Assembly: GCA_003649695.1 (NCBI GenBank)
Contig: QMSR01000005.1
Coordinates: 1 to 18,841 of the forward strand
Source of the DNA: Thermoplasmata archaeon
GTDB lineage: Archaea > Thermoplasmatota > Thermoplasmata > Thermoplasmatales > B87-G9
Direction of reading: 5' to 3'
Length of the DNA stretch: 18,841 nt
In this document: one piece after another, positions 7,227-13,399 of the stretch
How the letters are laid out: each line of letters starts with the position of its first letter
Position numbering within the stretch: the first letter of the stretch is position 1
Translations under genes and position numbers: made by a program
The notes under the pieces: model-generated
The model's input: only the letters and a program-made list of their open reading frames with translations
Databases searched by the model: none
What the model was told of the DNA's origin: nothing

Positions 7227-7389
7227 CCCCCATCAACTCCCATATCTTATTCATCATCCTCCGGAGGTCTTTGATGCTCTCCTCAAGGTCCTCGATCCTC
7301 CACTGTAGGTCCTCCATCCTAGCCTGGAGGTCCTCGATGGCGTCCACGAGGTCGTCGATGATGTCCGGCGACTCTGGGTCCAGCCTCAT
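7168..7389 (-). CDS. Coiled-coil microprotein
   Basis: About 73 residues from ATG 7389; an upstream ATG at 7434 would overlap the divergent kinase-like gene. The body is heptad-patterned (IIDDLVDAIEDLQARMEDLQ, WRIEDLEESIKDLRRMMNKI), giving a single coiled coil of roughly 45 residues. A Gly/Ser-rich tail (GGGGVGTGEGSSGKDK) is read over the first 59 bases of the isomerase gene. It may form dimers or trimers, but no family is recognised. Acidic and hydrophobic periodicity plus a plausible upstream TATA support a real gene. The overlap and the low complexity of the tail leave some doubt. Confidence 0.55.
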   Translation of the reverse strand: MRLDPESPDIIDDLVDAIEDLQARMEDLQWRIEDLEESIKDLRRMMNKIWELMGGGGVGTGEGSSGKDKENGN

Positions 7390-7423
7390 TACGGCTATAT
7401 CATTCAGGGGTAATTTGAGATTA
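7390..7423. promoter_or_regulatory. Very short divergent promoter region
   Basis: Only 34 bases separate the coiled-coil ATG (7389) from the kinase-like ATG (7424). TATAT at 7396-7400 is 26 bases before the plus-strand ATG. An A/T stretch at about 7411-7424 is 26-28 bases before the minus-strand ATG. Each TATA element therefore lies near or in the other gene's transcription start, so the promoters must overlap and both messages are likely leaderless. Confidence 0.5.
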
Positions 7424-7948
7424 ATGATCCGCATCCTACCCTCGAGGAAGAACCTGGTCCTCGATCTGGGGGATTCGGTGTTGAAGCTCTATGAGGATCC
7501 CCAGGCCCTTGAGGTCGAGTCAGGGATCCTGGGAATGTGCGGCAGGCTACCGGTGCCTCGGGTCCTGGGGAGGGGAAGGATGTGGGTCTCCATGGAGAAG
7601 GTCGGCTCCGAAACCCTGATGGACGCCCTGGCCGAAGGGGGCTGCCCCGATCCTGGGCCATTCCTGGACCTCATCGACCTCTTCAACGACGTCGTGGGCC
7701 TCAGATGGGGAGACGCAAACCCCAGGAACTTCATCCTGGGCCCGAGGACGTACATGGTTGACTTCGAAGAGGCGCACGAGGGACCGGCCGTCGCGGACGC
7801 CGCGTCCCTACTCGCCAGGGTGAAGCTCGTGAACGAGCGGTGCTTCGGGCGGTACCTGAGAGCAGCGGAGGACAGGTACGGACCGGAGCTCAGGGACTTC
7901 ATAAAGGGGGAGCTAAAGCTGATATCGTTCTTCAGGAAAGTGAAATAG
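7424..7948 (+). CDS. Minimal protein-kinase-like (RIO/APH fold) protein
   Basis: About 174 residues from ATG 7424; longer in-frame starts run through antisense of the coiled-coil gene and give implausible Ser-rich sequence. Kinase-fold landmarks occur in order: VLKLYEDP with a candidate ATP-binding Lys (K21), an alpha-C Glu (E30 or E32), a hinge-like VSMEKVGSETLMDAL, the catalytic loop WGDANPRNFIL (D97, N102), and YMVDFEEA with the metal-binding Asp of the DFG position (D113). The glycine-rich loop is short or absent, and the protein is about 80 residues shorter than usual for RIO or aminoglycoside phosphotransferase enzymes. It may phosphorylate a protein or small molecule. It is followed by the dUTPase-like gene after 20 bases, suggesting an operon with scpB. 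Confidence 0.72.
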   Translation: MIRILPSRKNLVLDLGDSVLKLYEDPQALEVESGILGMCGRLPVPRVLGRGRMWVSMEKVGSETLMDALAEGGCPDPGPFLDLIDLFNDVVGLRWGDANPRNFILGPRTYMVDFEEAHEGPAVADAASLLARVKLVNERCFGRYLRAAEDRYGPELRDFIKGELKLISFFRKVK

Positions 7949-7968
7949 GAAATCCAAGATCAGGGTTC

Positions 7969-8424
7969 ATGGTCCCCATCCCCGACTGGCAGATCCTTCA
8001 GCTCCTAGAGAGAGGCGGCCTGGGCATAGAGCCGTTCTGCAGGGAAAACCTGACCCCGAACGGGTATGACCTCACAATCGAAAGGGTCTTCGTCGAGGGG
8101 ATTGGGGAGCTGGAGGAGGTAGAAGTACCCCCAAAGGGCTGGTTCCTGGTCGGGACGAGGGAGTACCTTCGGCTCTCCGATCACATCATAGGCCTCATAT
8201 GGCTGAGGACCAGCTGGATGAGGAAGGGGATCTTCGGCAGCTTCGGTGTCGTGGACGCGGGTTACGAGGGGAACCTGACACTAGGGGGGTTCAACGCCTC
8301 CTCGGAGCCCGTGCGCATTGGTAGGGGGGACAGGTTCGCCCAGATAGTGTTCTTCCTCCTCAGTGAGCCCGCGGAAAAACCGTATTCCGGCAGATACAAG
8401 GGGAGCAGGGGGATCGTGAGATGA
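7969..8424 (+). CDS. dUTPase / dCTP deaminase family protein
   Basis: A 151-residue member of the trimeric dUTPase/dCTP deaminase fold, started at ATG 7969 with an AGGG just upstream; a longer reading from 7840 lies inside the kinase-like gene. Visible motifs: NGYDLTIE (motif 1, D34), LRTSWMRKG (motif 2), GVVDAGYEGNLTL (motif 3, D96), GDRFAQIVFFLL (motif 4) and YSGRYKGSRG (motif 5-like tail). In dCTP deaminases the residue after the beta strand following motif 3 is the catalytic Glu (TLE); here it is Gly (G106). The dUTPase Asp is present. I therefore favour dUTP hydrolysis, keeping uracil out of DNA, over dCTP deamination. It overlaps scpB by four bases (ATGA). Confidence 0.8.
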   Translation: MVPIPDWQILQLLERGGLGIEPFCRENLTPNGYDLTIERVFVEGIGELEEVEVPPKGWFLVGTREYLRLSDHIIGLIWLRTSWMRKGIFGSFGVVDAGYEGNLTLGGFNASSEPVRIGRGDRFAQIVFFLLSEPAEKPYSGRYKGSRGIVR

Positions 8425-8873
8425 ACCTCTCCGAGAGGGCCAGAAAGGTCGAGGCCGTCCTCTTCTCCACCGACAAGCCCATGCTCCCGGAGGAGATCTC
8501 GGCGATCCTGGGCATGGATGTGGTGGAGGTGCAGGAAGCGCTCCAGGAGCTGGAGAGGGCCTGCGAGGGGAGGGCCTTCTTCCTCGCCTCCTACAACGGG
8601 AGGTACGTGCTGGAGCTCAGGCCCGAGTACTCCTGGGTCGCGGAGAGGCTCGGGAGGAGGGAGCTCTCGGAGGGGGCCCTCAGGGCCCTGGCCGCTGTCC
8701 TCGAGCTGGGCGAACCCAGGCCGAAGGACGTCGCGGACATACTGGGCCAGGGGGTTTACAGGTACCTGAAGGAGCTCGTCGAGAAGGGGTACGTCAGGGT
8801 TGAGGGTAGTGGTAGGAACAGGAGACTGAAGCCAACCAAGAAGGTCTGGGACAGGCTCAGGGTCCAGGGCTAA
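8421..8873 (+). CDS. scpB: Segregation and condensation protein B (ScpB)
   Basis: A 150-residue ScpB with the family's two winged-helix domains. The first (about residues 5-72) contains KVEAVLFSTDKPMLPEEISA and NGRYVLELRPEYSWVAERL. The second (about 80-148) contains LSEGALRALAAVLELGEPRP, DVADILGQGVYRYLKELVEK and the GRNRRLKPTKKVWDRL ending. It is shorter than typical bacterial ScpB because the acidic C-terminal tail is absent. ScpB dimers bind the kleisin ScpA and regulate the SMC condensin ATPase in chromosome compaction and segregation. No scpA or smc is in the window. Its ATG overlaps the stop of the dUTPase-like gene (ATGA), so translation is likely coupled. Confidence 0.9.
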   Translation: MNLSERARKVEAVLFSTDKPMLPEEISAILGMDVVEVQEALQELERACEGRAFFLASYNGRYVLELRPEYSWVAERLGRRELSEGALRALAAVLELGEPRPKDVADILGQGVYRYLKELVEKGYVRVEGSGRNRRLKPTKKVWDRLRVQG

Positions 8874-8881
8874 TAATTTAA
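8871..8881 (+). promoter_or_regulatory. TATA box of DUF6015-like gene
   Basis: TAATAATTTAA starts in the scpB stop codon, and its centre is about 28 bases before the GTG at 8905. It supports a separate, probably leaderless transcript for the next gene. Confidence 0.55.
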
Positions 8882-8904
8882 TCCTCCTACGAATCTCCTC
8901 CCGA

Positions 8905-9252
8905 GTGAAGTACCGCCCCCTCTCCCTCCAGGAGCTCGTGACGATTCTCTCCGAAATCCCCGATTTCAGGGGTTCCCTGGAGGAGGTCGCCAAGATGATC
9001 CTCGACTACTTCGGCTTCGAGAACTTCGTCCTCGACAACTTCCTCGAGAAGGAGGATCGGAAGCTCTTCTACAGGCTTGAGGAGGAGGGAGTGCTGAAGG
9101 CCTACGCCGAGGAGTCCTACCTACCCGTGAACGGGGCCCAGTGGAGGTCCCACTTCTGGATCCTCGACCTCGACCTCATCAGGGAGAGGAGGCGGAGGAC
9201 GAGCCCCGTGGAGGAAGAGGTCTACGAGGGCGTCTTCGAGGAAATAGAATAA
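8905..9252 (+). CDS. DUF6015-like archaeal protein
   Basis: A 115-residue acidic protein from GTG 8905. It has no membrane segment or signal peptide. The pattern KMILDYFGFENFVLDNFLEK, then EDRKLFYRLEEEGVLKAYAE and WRSHFWILDLDLI resembles, from memory, archaeal proteins labelled DUF6015; a database search would settle this. The predicted structure is helical at the N-terminus, with a winged-helix-like strand pair near the end. No function is known. The gene has its own TATA element and ends 35 bases before the RFC small subunit start, which also has its own TATA, so coexpression is possible but not required. Confidence 0.72.
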   Translation: MKYRPLSLQELVTILSEIPDFRGSLEEVAKMILDYFGFENFVLDNFLEKEDRKLFYRLEEEGVLKAYAEESYLPVNGAQWRSHFWILDLDLIRERRRRTSPVEEEVYEGVFEEIE

Positions 9253-9263
9253 TCATATTATTC
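9253..9263 (+). promoter_or_regulatory. TATA box of rfcS
   Basis: TCATATTATTC lies in the 35-base gap before rfcS, its centre about 29 bases before the ATG at 9288. The start site would then be within a few bases of the ATG. Confidence 0.55.
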
Positions 9264-9287
9264 TTCCCACGTGTTTTTGATGGGAGA

Positions 9288-10262
9288 ATGCCGGAGGAGG
9301 AATTCGACATATGGGTCGAGAAGTACAGGCCCAGGACCCTGGACGAGGTCCTGGGGCAGGACGAGGTCGTTAAGAGGCTCAAGGCGTACGTGAGGGCTAG
9401 GAACATGCCCCACCTCCTCTTCGCCGGTCCACCGGGAACCGGGAAGACCTCAGCCGCCATCGCCCTCGCCAGGGACCTCTTCGGCGACGCATGGAGGCTC
9501 AACTTCTACGAACTCAACGCCTCCGACGAGAGGGGCATCGACGTGGTGAGGGGGAAAATCAAGGACTACGCCAGGACCGCCCCGGCCGGGGGAGCCCCTT
9601 TCAAGATCATTTTCCTCGACGAGGCGGACCAGCTGACCCAGGAGGCCCAGGCAGCGCTCAGGAGGATCATGGAGATGTTCTCCAGGATCAGCAGGTTCAT
9701 ACTCTCCTGCAACTTCTCCAGCAAGATCATCGAGCCCATCCAGTCCAGGACGGCGGTCTTCCGCTTCAGACCCCTGGACCCGGAGATCATGAAGAGGAGG
9801 TTGAGGGAGATCGCGGAGGCCGAGGGGAAGGAGGTCACCGAGGAGGCCCTGGAGGCCATAGTGTATTACTCGGAGGGGGACATGAGGAGGGCCATCAACG
9901 CCCTGCAGATCGCTGCCGCCATATCGGACAAGATAGACGAGGACGTGGTCTACAGGGCCACCGCCACGGCGAGGAGGGAGGAGGTAGAGGAGATGATCGT
10001 CAAGGCCCTGCAGGGCAACTACCACGGGGCCAGGGAGATCCTCCTGAGAATGTTCGCCGAGTACGGCATGTCTGGGGAGGACATAATAAGGCAGCTCCAC
10101 AGGACCATCCTGGGCCTGGGCCAGCTGGACGACGAGCTGAGGGTCAGGATCCTCGACAAGCTGGGGGAGTTCGAGTTCCGCATCGTGCAGGGCGGAGACG
10201 AGAGGATCCAGCTAGAGGCCCTGCTCTCGCACCTAGTCCTGTTCGGCCGGAAGGCCAAGTAG
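9288..10262 (+). CDS. rfcS: Replication factor C small subunit (clamp loader)
   Basis: A 324-residue AAA+ protein started at ATG 9288 (MPEEEFDIWVEKYRPRTLDE, the standard RFC beginning); a longer in-frame reading from 9141 overlaps the preceding gene and gives unlikely sequence. Walker A is GPPGTGKTS, Walker B is IIFLDEAD, sensor 1 is LSCNFSSK, the arginine-finger motif reads SRT rather than SRC but keeps the Arg, and sensor 2 is GDMRRAIN. The C-terminal collar domain follows. Four copies normally join one large subunit to load PCNA on primer-template junctions using ATP. The large subunit is encoded 0.9 kb away on the opposite strand. The 3' end overlaps the convergent TtuA/NcsA-like gene by 30 bases. 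Confidence 0.97.
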   Translation: MPEEEFDIWVEKYRPRTLDEVLGQDEVVKRLKAYVRARNMPHLLFAGPPGTGKTSAAIALARDLFGDAWRLNFYELNASDERGIDVVRGKIKDYARTAPAGGAPFKIIFLDEADQLTQEAQAALRRIMEMFSRISRFILSCNFSSKIIEPIQSRTAVFRFRPLDPEIMKRRLREIAEAEGKEVTEEALEAIVYYSEGDMRRAINALQIAAAISDKIDEDVVYRATATARREEVEEMIVKALQGNYHGAREILLRMFAEYGMSGEDIIRQLHRTILGLGQLDDELRVRILDKLGEFEFRIVQGGDERIQLEALLSHLVLFGRKAK

Positions 10263-11171
10263 CCTCTTGACCTCCAGCTCGAGCTGGCAGGCCTTGCAGA
10301 GCCTCCCACTCGTGGGCTCCCCGCATCTCTCACACTCACCGACCCTGACCCCCCTGGCCCTCTCTCCCAGGAAGGGCCTGAGCTCCATGTAGAAGTTGAG
10401 GAGCGAGTGCCTCGTCCCCGGAATCGAGGACTCCAGGTACCCAAGGACCTTCCTGAACCTGCCCCTGACGGCCAGGAACTTGTAGGGGCAGACCTCCTCC
10501 GAGAACGGGATACCCTCCTGTAGGGCGTAGGTCAGGACCTCAGACTCCGGTATGGAGATTAGGGGAAAAACCCTCGGAACCAGGCCGGGGATCCTCAGCT
10601 TGTGCGGTCCTATCCTCGCCAGCTTCATGATGTCGTTCTTCACCACGTTCATGAGGACGGTCTGGGAGAAGTCGTCCAGGTTCGTCCCAAGGGCTATGTA
10701 GTCCGCCCCCAGCTCCTTGGCCTTCACGTTCAGCAGCTTCCTCCTCAGGACGCCGCAGAAGGAGCAAGGGGGCCTGTCCAGGACCCTGGCCGCATCGTCC
10801 GTTGTGACGCCGTAGAACTCCCTGAAGGAGACTATTACGTGCTCCACCCCCTCCCTTGCCGCTGCCTCCTTCGCCCTCTCCAACGTCCTTTCGCGGAAGC
10901 CACGAATCCCCTCGTCCACCGAAATTGCCAGGAGCTCGACCCGATCTCCGAACTCCTCGTTGAGGACGTGGAGTGCCGAACCCGAGTCCTTCCCCCCGCT
11001 CAGGGCCACGAGGACCCTCATGCCCCTCCTCAGGAACCACTGTCTCCTCAACCACCTGCGAACCCTCTTGTGGAAGAGCTCCCTGAAGTGCTCCCAGCAC
11101 AGGTGCCTGCCCGAGTACGTGAGGAGGGCCACGGCGGGCCTACCGCACTTGTCGCAGCGCGGTACCCTCAT
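10233..11171 (-). CDS. tRNA 2-thiolation enzyme, TtuA/NcsA/Ctu1 family
   Basis: A 312-residue PP-loop ATPase. An N-terminal zinc knuckle (C6, C9, C25, H28), the PP-loop SGGKDS at 58-63, the PPCSFCG motif near 132-137 and a further Cys in EEVCPYKFLA match the three Fe-S-cluster cysteines of TtuA. A second zinc finger closes the protein (CERCG ... CKAC). The family adenylates tRNA uridine and transfers sulfur, either at U34 (Ctu1/NcsA) or at T54 in the T-loop (TtuA, in thermophiles). Sequence alone does not settle which position. The ATG overlaps the stop of rfcL by four bases, so it is the last gene of the rnz-rfcL-ttuA operon. Confidence 0.9.
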   Translation of the reverse strand: MRVPRCDKCGRPAVALLTYSGRHLCWEHFRELFHKRVRRWLRRQWFLRRGMRVLVALSGGKDSGSALHVLNEEFGDRVELLAISVDEGIRGFRERTLERAKEAAAREGVEHVIVSFREFYGVTTDDAARVLDRPPCSFCGVLRRKLLNVKAKELGADYIALGTNLDDFSQTVLMNVVKNDIMKLARIGPHKLRIPGLVPRVFPLISIPESEVLTYALQEGIPFSEEVCPYKFLAVRGRFRKVLGYLESSIPGTRHSLLNFYMELRPFLGERARGVRVGECERCGEPTSGRLCKACQLELEVKRLLGLPAEQD

Positions 11172-12436
11172 GCCCCACCTAATGCCTCCAGGATCGATTT
11201 TTCATGCTCGCTGAGGTGGAGGAACTTGTCCAGGGTCCTGCGGAAGCCCGAATCCCTCACGTAGAGGGAAGCCACCATGACGAGGATCTCCTCGACCTGG
11301 ACGGACGAGAGGTGGAGGAGCCTCGCCAGCTTGAGTTTCAGGGACTTCCTCGCGTCCCTCAGGGCCTTCAGCCTGCTCATCTGCTTCAGGAACTCCGGGA
11401 ATTTGTACTTCACCCTACCGTGGTACTCCCTCCTCTTAGCTATGGAAACGGCCGCCATCATGTCCATGGCGTACTTCCAAAGGCTCCACACCTGCCTCCT
11501 CTTGGCCATGCCCAGGTAGAGGGAGGCCTTTGAGACGAACTCCATTCCCCTGACCATGTCCTCCGGGTCCCTGTACTCCACGGGGACGTTCTCGGCAAGC
11601 CAATACATGATCATCTCGGGGTCCTCCTGGGTGTCCCCTATCACCCTGAGGGAGCCCCTCAGGCTCTTGCCCTTGAGGATCTTGACTACGGCGGCGTATA
11701 TGTTCTCCCTTATGTCCCTGTATCCCAGGACGTCCACTAGATCGGGCGTGATCTCCCTGTTAAGCATGCTCAGGGCCTGGAGATCGTTCAGGCACGCCCT
11801 CACATCCCCACCGTTCTTCCTCGCTATGAGCTCCAGGGCCTTGGGGTCGCAGCGGAGCCCCTCGGACTCGCAAACCCTCTTCAGGATCCTGTACGCTATG
11901 ACCTTGTAGTTAATAGGCCTGAAGTGTATGATCTTGCACCTCTTCTTCAGGATCCCCCCCAGGACCCCCTTGGTGAGGGCGTAGAGGTCGTTGACGATGA
12001 GAACTATGGGCTGCTTGGACTTCTCGAGGACTGCGATGATGCCCCTCCTGCCTCCCCTGTCCGCCGTCTCGTACAGGTTGTCGGCCTCGTCCAGGATTAT
12101 CAGTTTCCTCTTGCCCCTGAGGGAGGAGACGAAGGTACCCTCGTCGGTGAATCCCTCGTGCTCGGCCCCCCTTAGGGCGATGGCCTTCAGCCTCTGCTCC
12201 GTACGGACGTCCGAGGCGTTGAGCTCGATCACGGACCAACCCAGGTCCCGGGCCAGGGCCAGGGCCGCCGACGTCTTCCCTATCCCCGGCCTACCCTCCA
12301 GGATCACGCACTTGCTCTCCGGACTCCCCTTCTCCCAGGACCGGGCCCACTCCAAGAGCTCCCTCTTGGCCTCCTCGTTTCCGACCACATCCCTGAGGCT
12401 CCTGGGCCTGTACTTCTCCGCCCAGTCGGTCTCCAC
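11168..12436 (-). CDS. rfcL: Replication factor C large subunit
   Basis: A 422-residue AAA+ protein beginning at GTG 12436 (METDWAEKYRPRSLRDVVGN), three bases after the RNase Z stop. Walker A reads GRPGIGKTS (Arg for the usual Pro), Walker B reads IILDEADNL, and GGDVRACLNDLQ is the sensor-2 region. The C-terminal part is all-helical and basic (KRREYHGRVKYKFPEFLKQM). It is the single large subunit of the pentameric clamp loader that opens PCNA. Many archaeal RfcL proteins end in a PCNA-binding QxxLxxFF-like peptide; this one ends SILEALGGA with no such box. It is a little shorter than common RfcL proteins (about 470-500 residues), consistent with a missing tail. Confidence 0.95.
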   Translation of the reverse strand: METDWAEKYRPRSLRDVVGNEEAKRELLEWARSWEKGSPESKCVILEGRPGIGKTSAALALARDLGWSVIELNASDVRTEQRLKAIALRGAEHEGFTDEGTFVSSLRGKRKLIILDEADNLYETADRGGRRGIIAVLEKSKQPIVLIVNDLYALTKGVLGGILKKRCKIIHFRPINYKVIAYRILKRVCESEGLRCDPKALELIARKNGGDVRACLNDLQALSMLNREITPDLVDVLGYRDIRENIYAAVVKILKGKSLRGSLRVIGDTQEDPEMIMYWLAENVPVEYRDPEDMVRGMEFVSKASLYLGMAKRRQVWSLWKYAMDMMAAVSIAKRREYHGRVKYKFPEFLKQMSRLKALRDARKSLKLKLARLLHLSSVQVEEILVMVASLYVRDSGFRRTLDKFLHLSEHEKSILEALGGA

Positions 12437-12439
12437 GAG

Positions 12440-13264
12440 TCAGGAACTACCCTTTTCGATAAAACGTGATCCCAGAACCCTGTGAGGCGGCCTCACCCTG
12501 ACCACGACCTCCATCAGGTCCTCGGCCAGGACGGTGTTGGGAAAGACCTCCCTGGCCTCCCCCAGGATCACGTCCTCCCTACCCTCGTAGGCCTGGCTGA
12601 CGTGCGTGAGGATCAGCAGCTGCACTCCCGCCGCCCTGGCCACCGCCGCCGCCTGGCGGGAGGAGGAGTGGCCATAGAGGTTTGCGCGGCGCTCCCTGTC
12701 CGACGCACAGAGGGCATCGTGTATCAGGACGCTCGCCCCCCTGGCCAGCTCCGCCACCTCGGGGGAGGGTGCCGTGTCGCCGCTGTAGACAACGGACCTC
12801 CCCCTCCCCTCCTCTATCCTAACGGCGAGGGCAGGCACGCCGTGCAGGGCCCTGGCGAAGCGGAAGACCACGTCGCCGAATTGGAGCTCCTCGCCCGGGG
12901 ACACCTCCAGGATCTCGATGGGGTACCTGAAGGAGGAATACCCCAGGTTCACGGCCTTCCATACCTCGTGAAGCTCCCCCTCGGGCACGAGGATCCTCAG
13001 GGGCCTGCGCCTGCCCATGAAGCCTAGGCTCTGGAGGAGCGGAGGGAGACCGAGGAAGTGGTCGCCGTGAAGGTGGCTGATGAAGATGTAGTCGACCTTC
13101 ATCGGGGAGGCGTTCGCGAACATGAACCTGTGCTGGGTGGCCTCTCCGACGTCCAGGAGAACTATGCTCGAGTCGAGCTGAACCGCCACGGAGGAGACGT
13201 TCCTCCTGGGCGAGGGCCTGCTCGCCCCGGTCCCCAGGAACACGATCCTCAAGGTGGAGGCCAC
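12440..13264 (-). CDS. rnz: Ribonuclease Z (tRNA 3' endonuclease)
   Basis: A 274-residue metallo-beta-lactamase protein from GTG 13264 (MASTLRIVFLGTGASRPSPR). The zinc motif ISHLHGDH (H64, H66, D68, H69), the loop LDVGEATQHRFM, YSGDTAP with a zinc Asp, GHSSSRQAA and ILTHVSQAY match tRNase Z rather than other members of the fold. The family normally reads GHSTA and LTHFSSRY at the last two, so these are mild variants. RNase Z cuts pre-tRNA after the discriminator base. It is the first gene of a tight operon with rfcL (3-base gap) and ttuA, and it is transcribed divergently from the adjacent tRNA-Ala gene across about 41 bases. Confidence 0.92.
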   Translation of the reverse strand: MASTLRIVFLGTGASRPSPRRNVSSVAVQLDSSIVLLDVGEATQHRFMFANASPMKVDYIFISHLHGDHFLGLPPLLQSLGFMGRRRPLRILVPEGELHEVWKAVNLGYSSFRYPIEILEVSPGEELQFGDVVFRFARALHGVPALAVRIEEGRGRSVVYSGDTAPSPEVAELARGASVLIHDALCASDRERRANLYGHSSSRQAAAVARAAGVQLLILTHVSQAYEGREDVILGEAREVFPNTVLAEDLMEVVVRVRPPHRVLGSRFIEKGSS

Positions 13265-13272
13265 GGAGTCCT

Positions 13273-13294
13273 ATGATTTTTTAATTCAAAATTG
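13273..13294. promoter_or_regulatory. Shared A/T-rich promoter of rnz operon and tRNA-Ala
   Basis: The stretch GATTTTTTAATTCAAAATTG lies between the rnz GTG (13264) and the tRNA 5' end (13306). TTTTTTAATTC is centred about 25 bases before the tRNA, and on the minus strand AATTTTGAATT is about 25 bases before the GTG. A bidirectional TATA region is the simplest reading. Confidence 0.55.
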
Positions 13295-13305
13295 TCTTTT
13301 TCCGG

Positions 13306-13382
13306 GGGCCGGTAGATCAGCCCGGTAGATCGCCGCCCTTGCAAGGCGGAGGTCCGGGGTTCGAATCCCCGCCGGTCCACCA
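13306..13382 (+). tRNA. tRNA-Ala (anticodon UGC), CCA encoded
   Basis: A complete cloverleaf is readable by eye. The acceptor stem GGGCCGG pairs with CCGGTCC and includes the G3-U70 wobble that marks alanine tRNAs. The D stem is GATC/GATC. The anticodon stem CCGCC/GGCGG holds loop CTTGCAA with anticodon TGC. The variable loop is AGGTC. The T stem CGGGG/CCCCG holds TTCGAAT. The discriminator base is A at 13379 and CCA is encoded at 13380-13382. There is no intron. A T-run follows at 13386-13390. Confidence 0.97.
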
Positions 13383-13385
13383 CCC

Positions 13386-13390
13386 TTTTT
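13386..13390 (+). terminator. Oligo-T terminator after tRNA-Ala
   Basis: TTTTT begins three bases after the encoded CCA, as expected for archaeal T-tract termination, and lies just before the convergent FtsZ-like gene end at 13400. Confidence 0.5.
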
Positions 13391-13399
13391 CGATCCGTC

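Noticed and set aside
7271..7423. N-terminal Ser-rich extension of the kinase-like protein
   Set aside because: It is the antisense of heptad codons in the coiled-coil gene; the TATA spacing fits ATG 7424.
9491..10270. Plus-strand frame of 259 codons inside rfcS
   Set aside because: Gly/Arg/Gln-rich repetitive translation in another frame of a strongly conserved clamp-loader gene.
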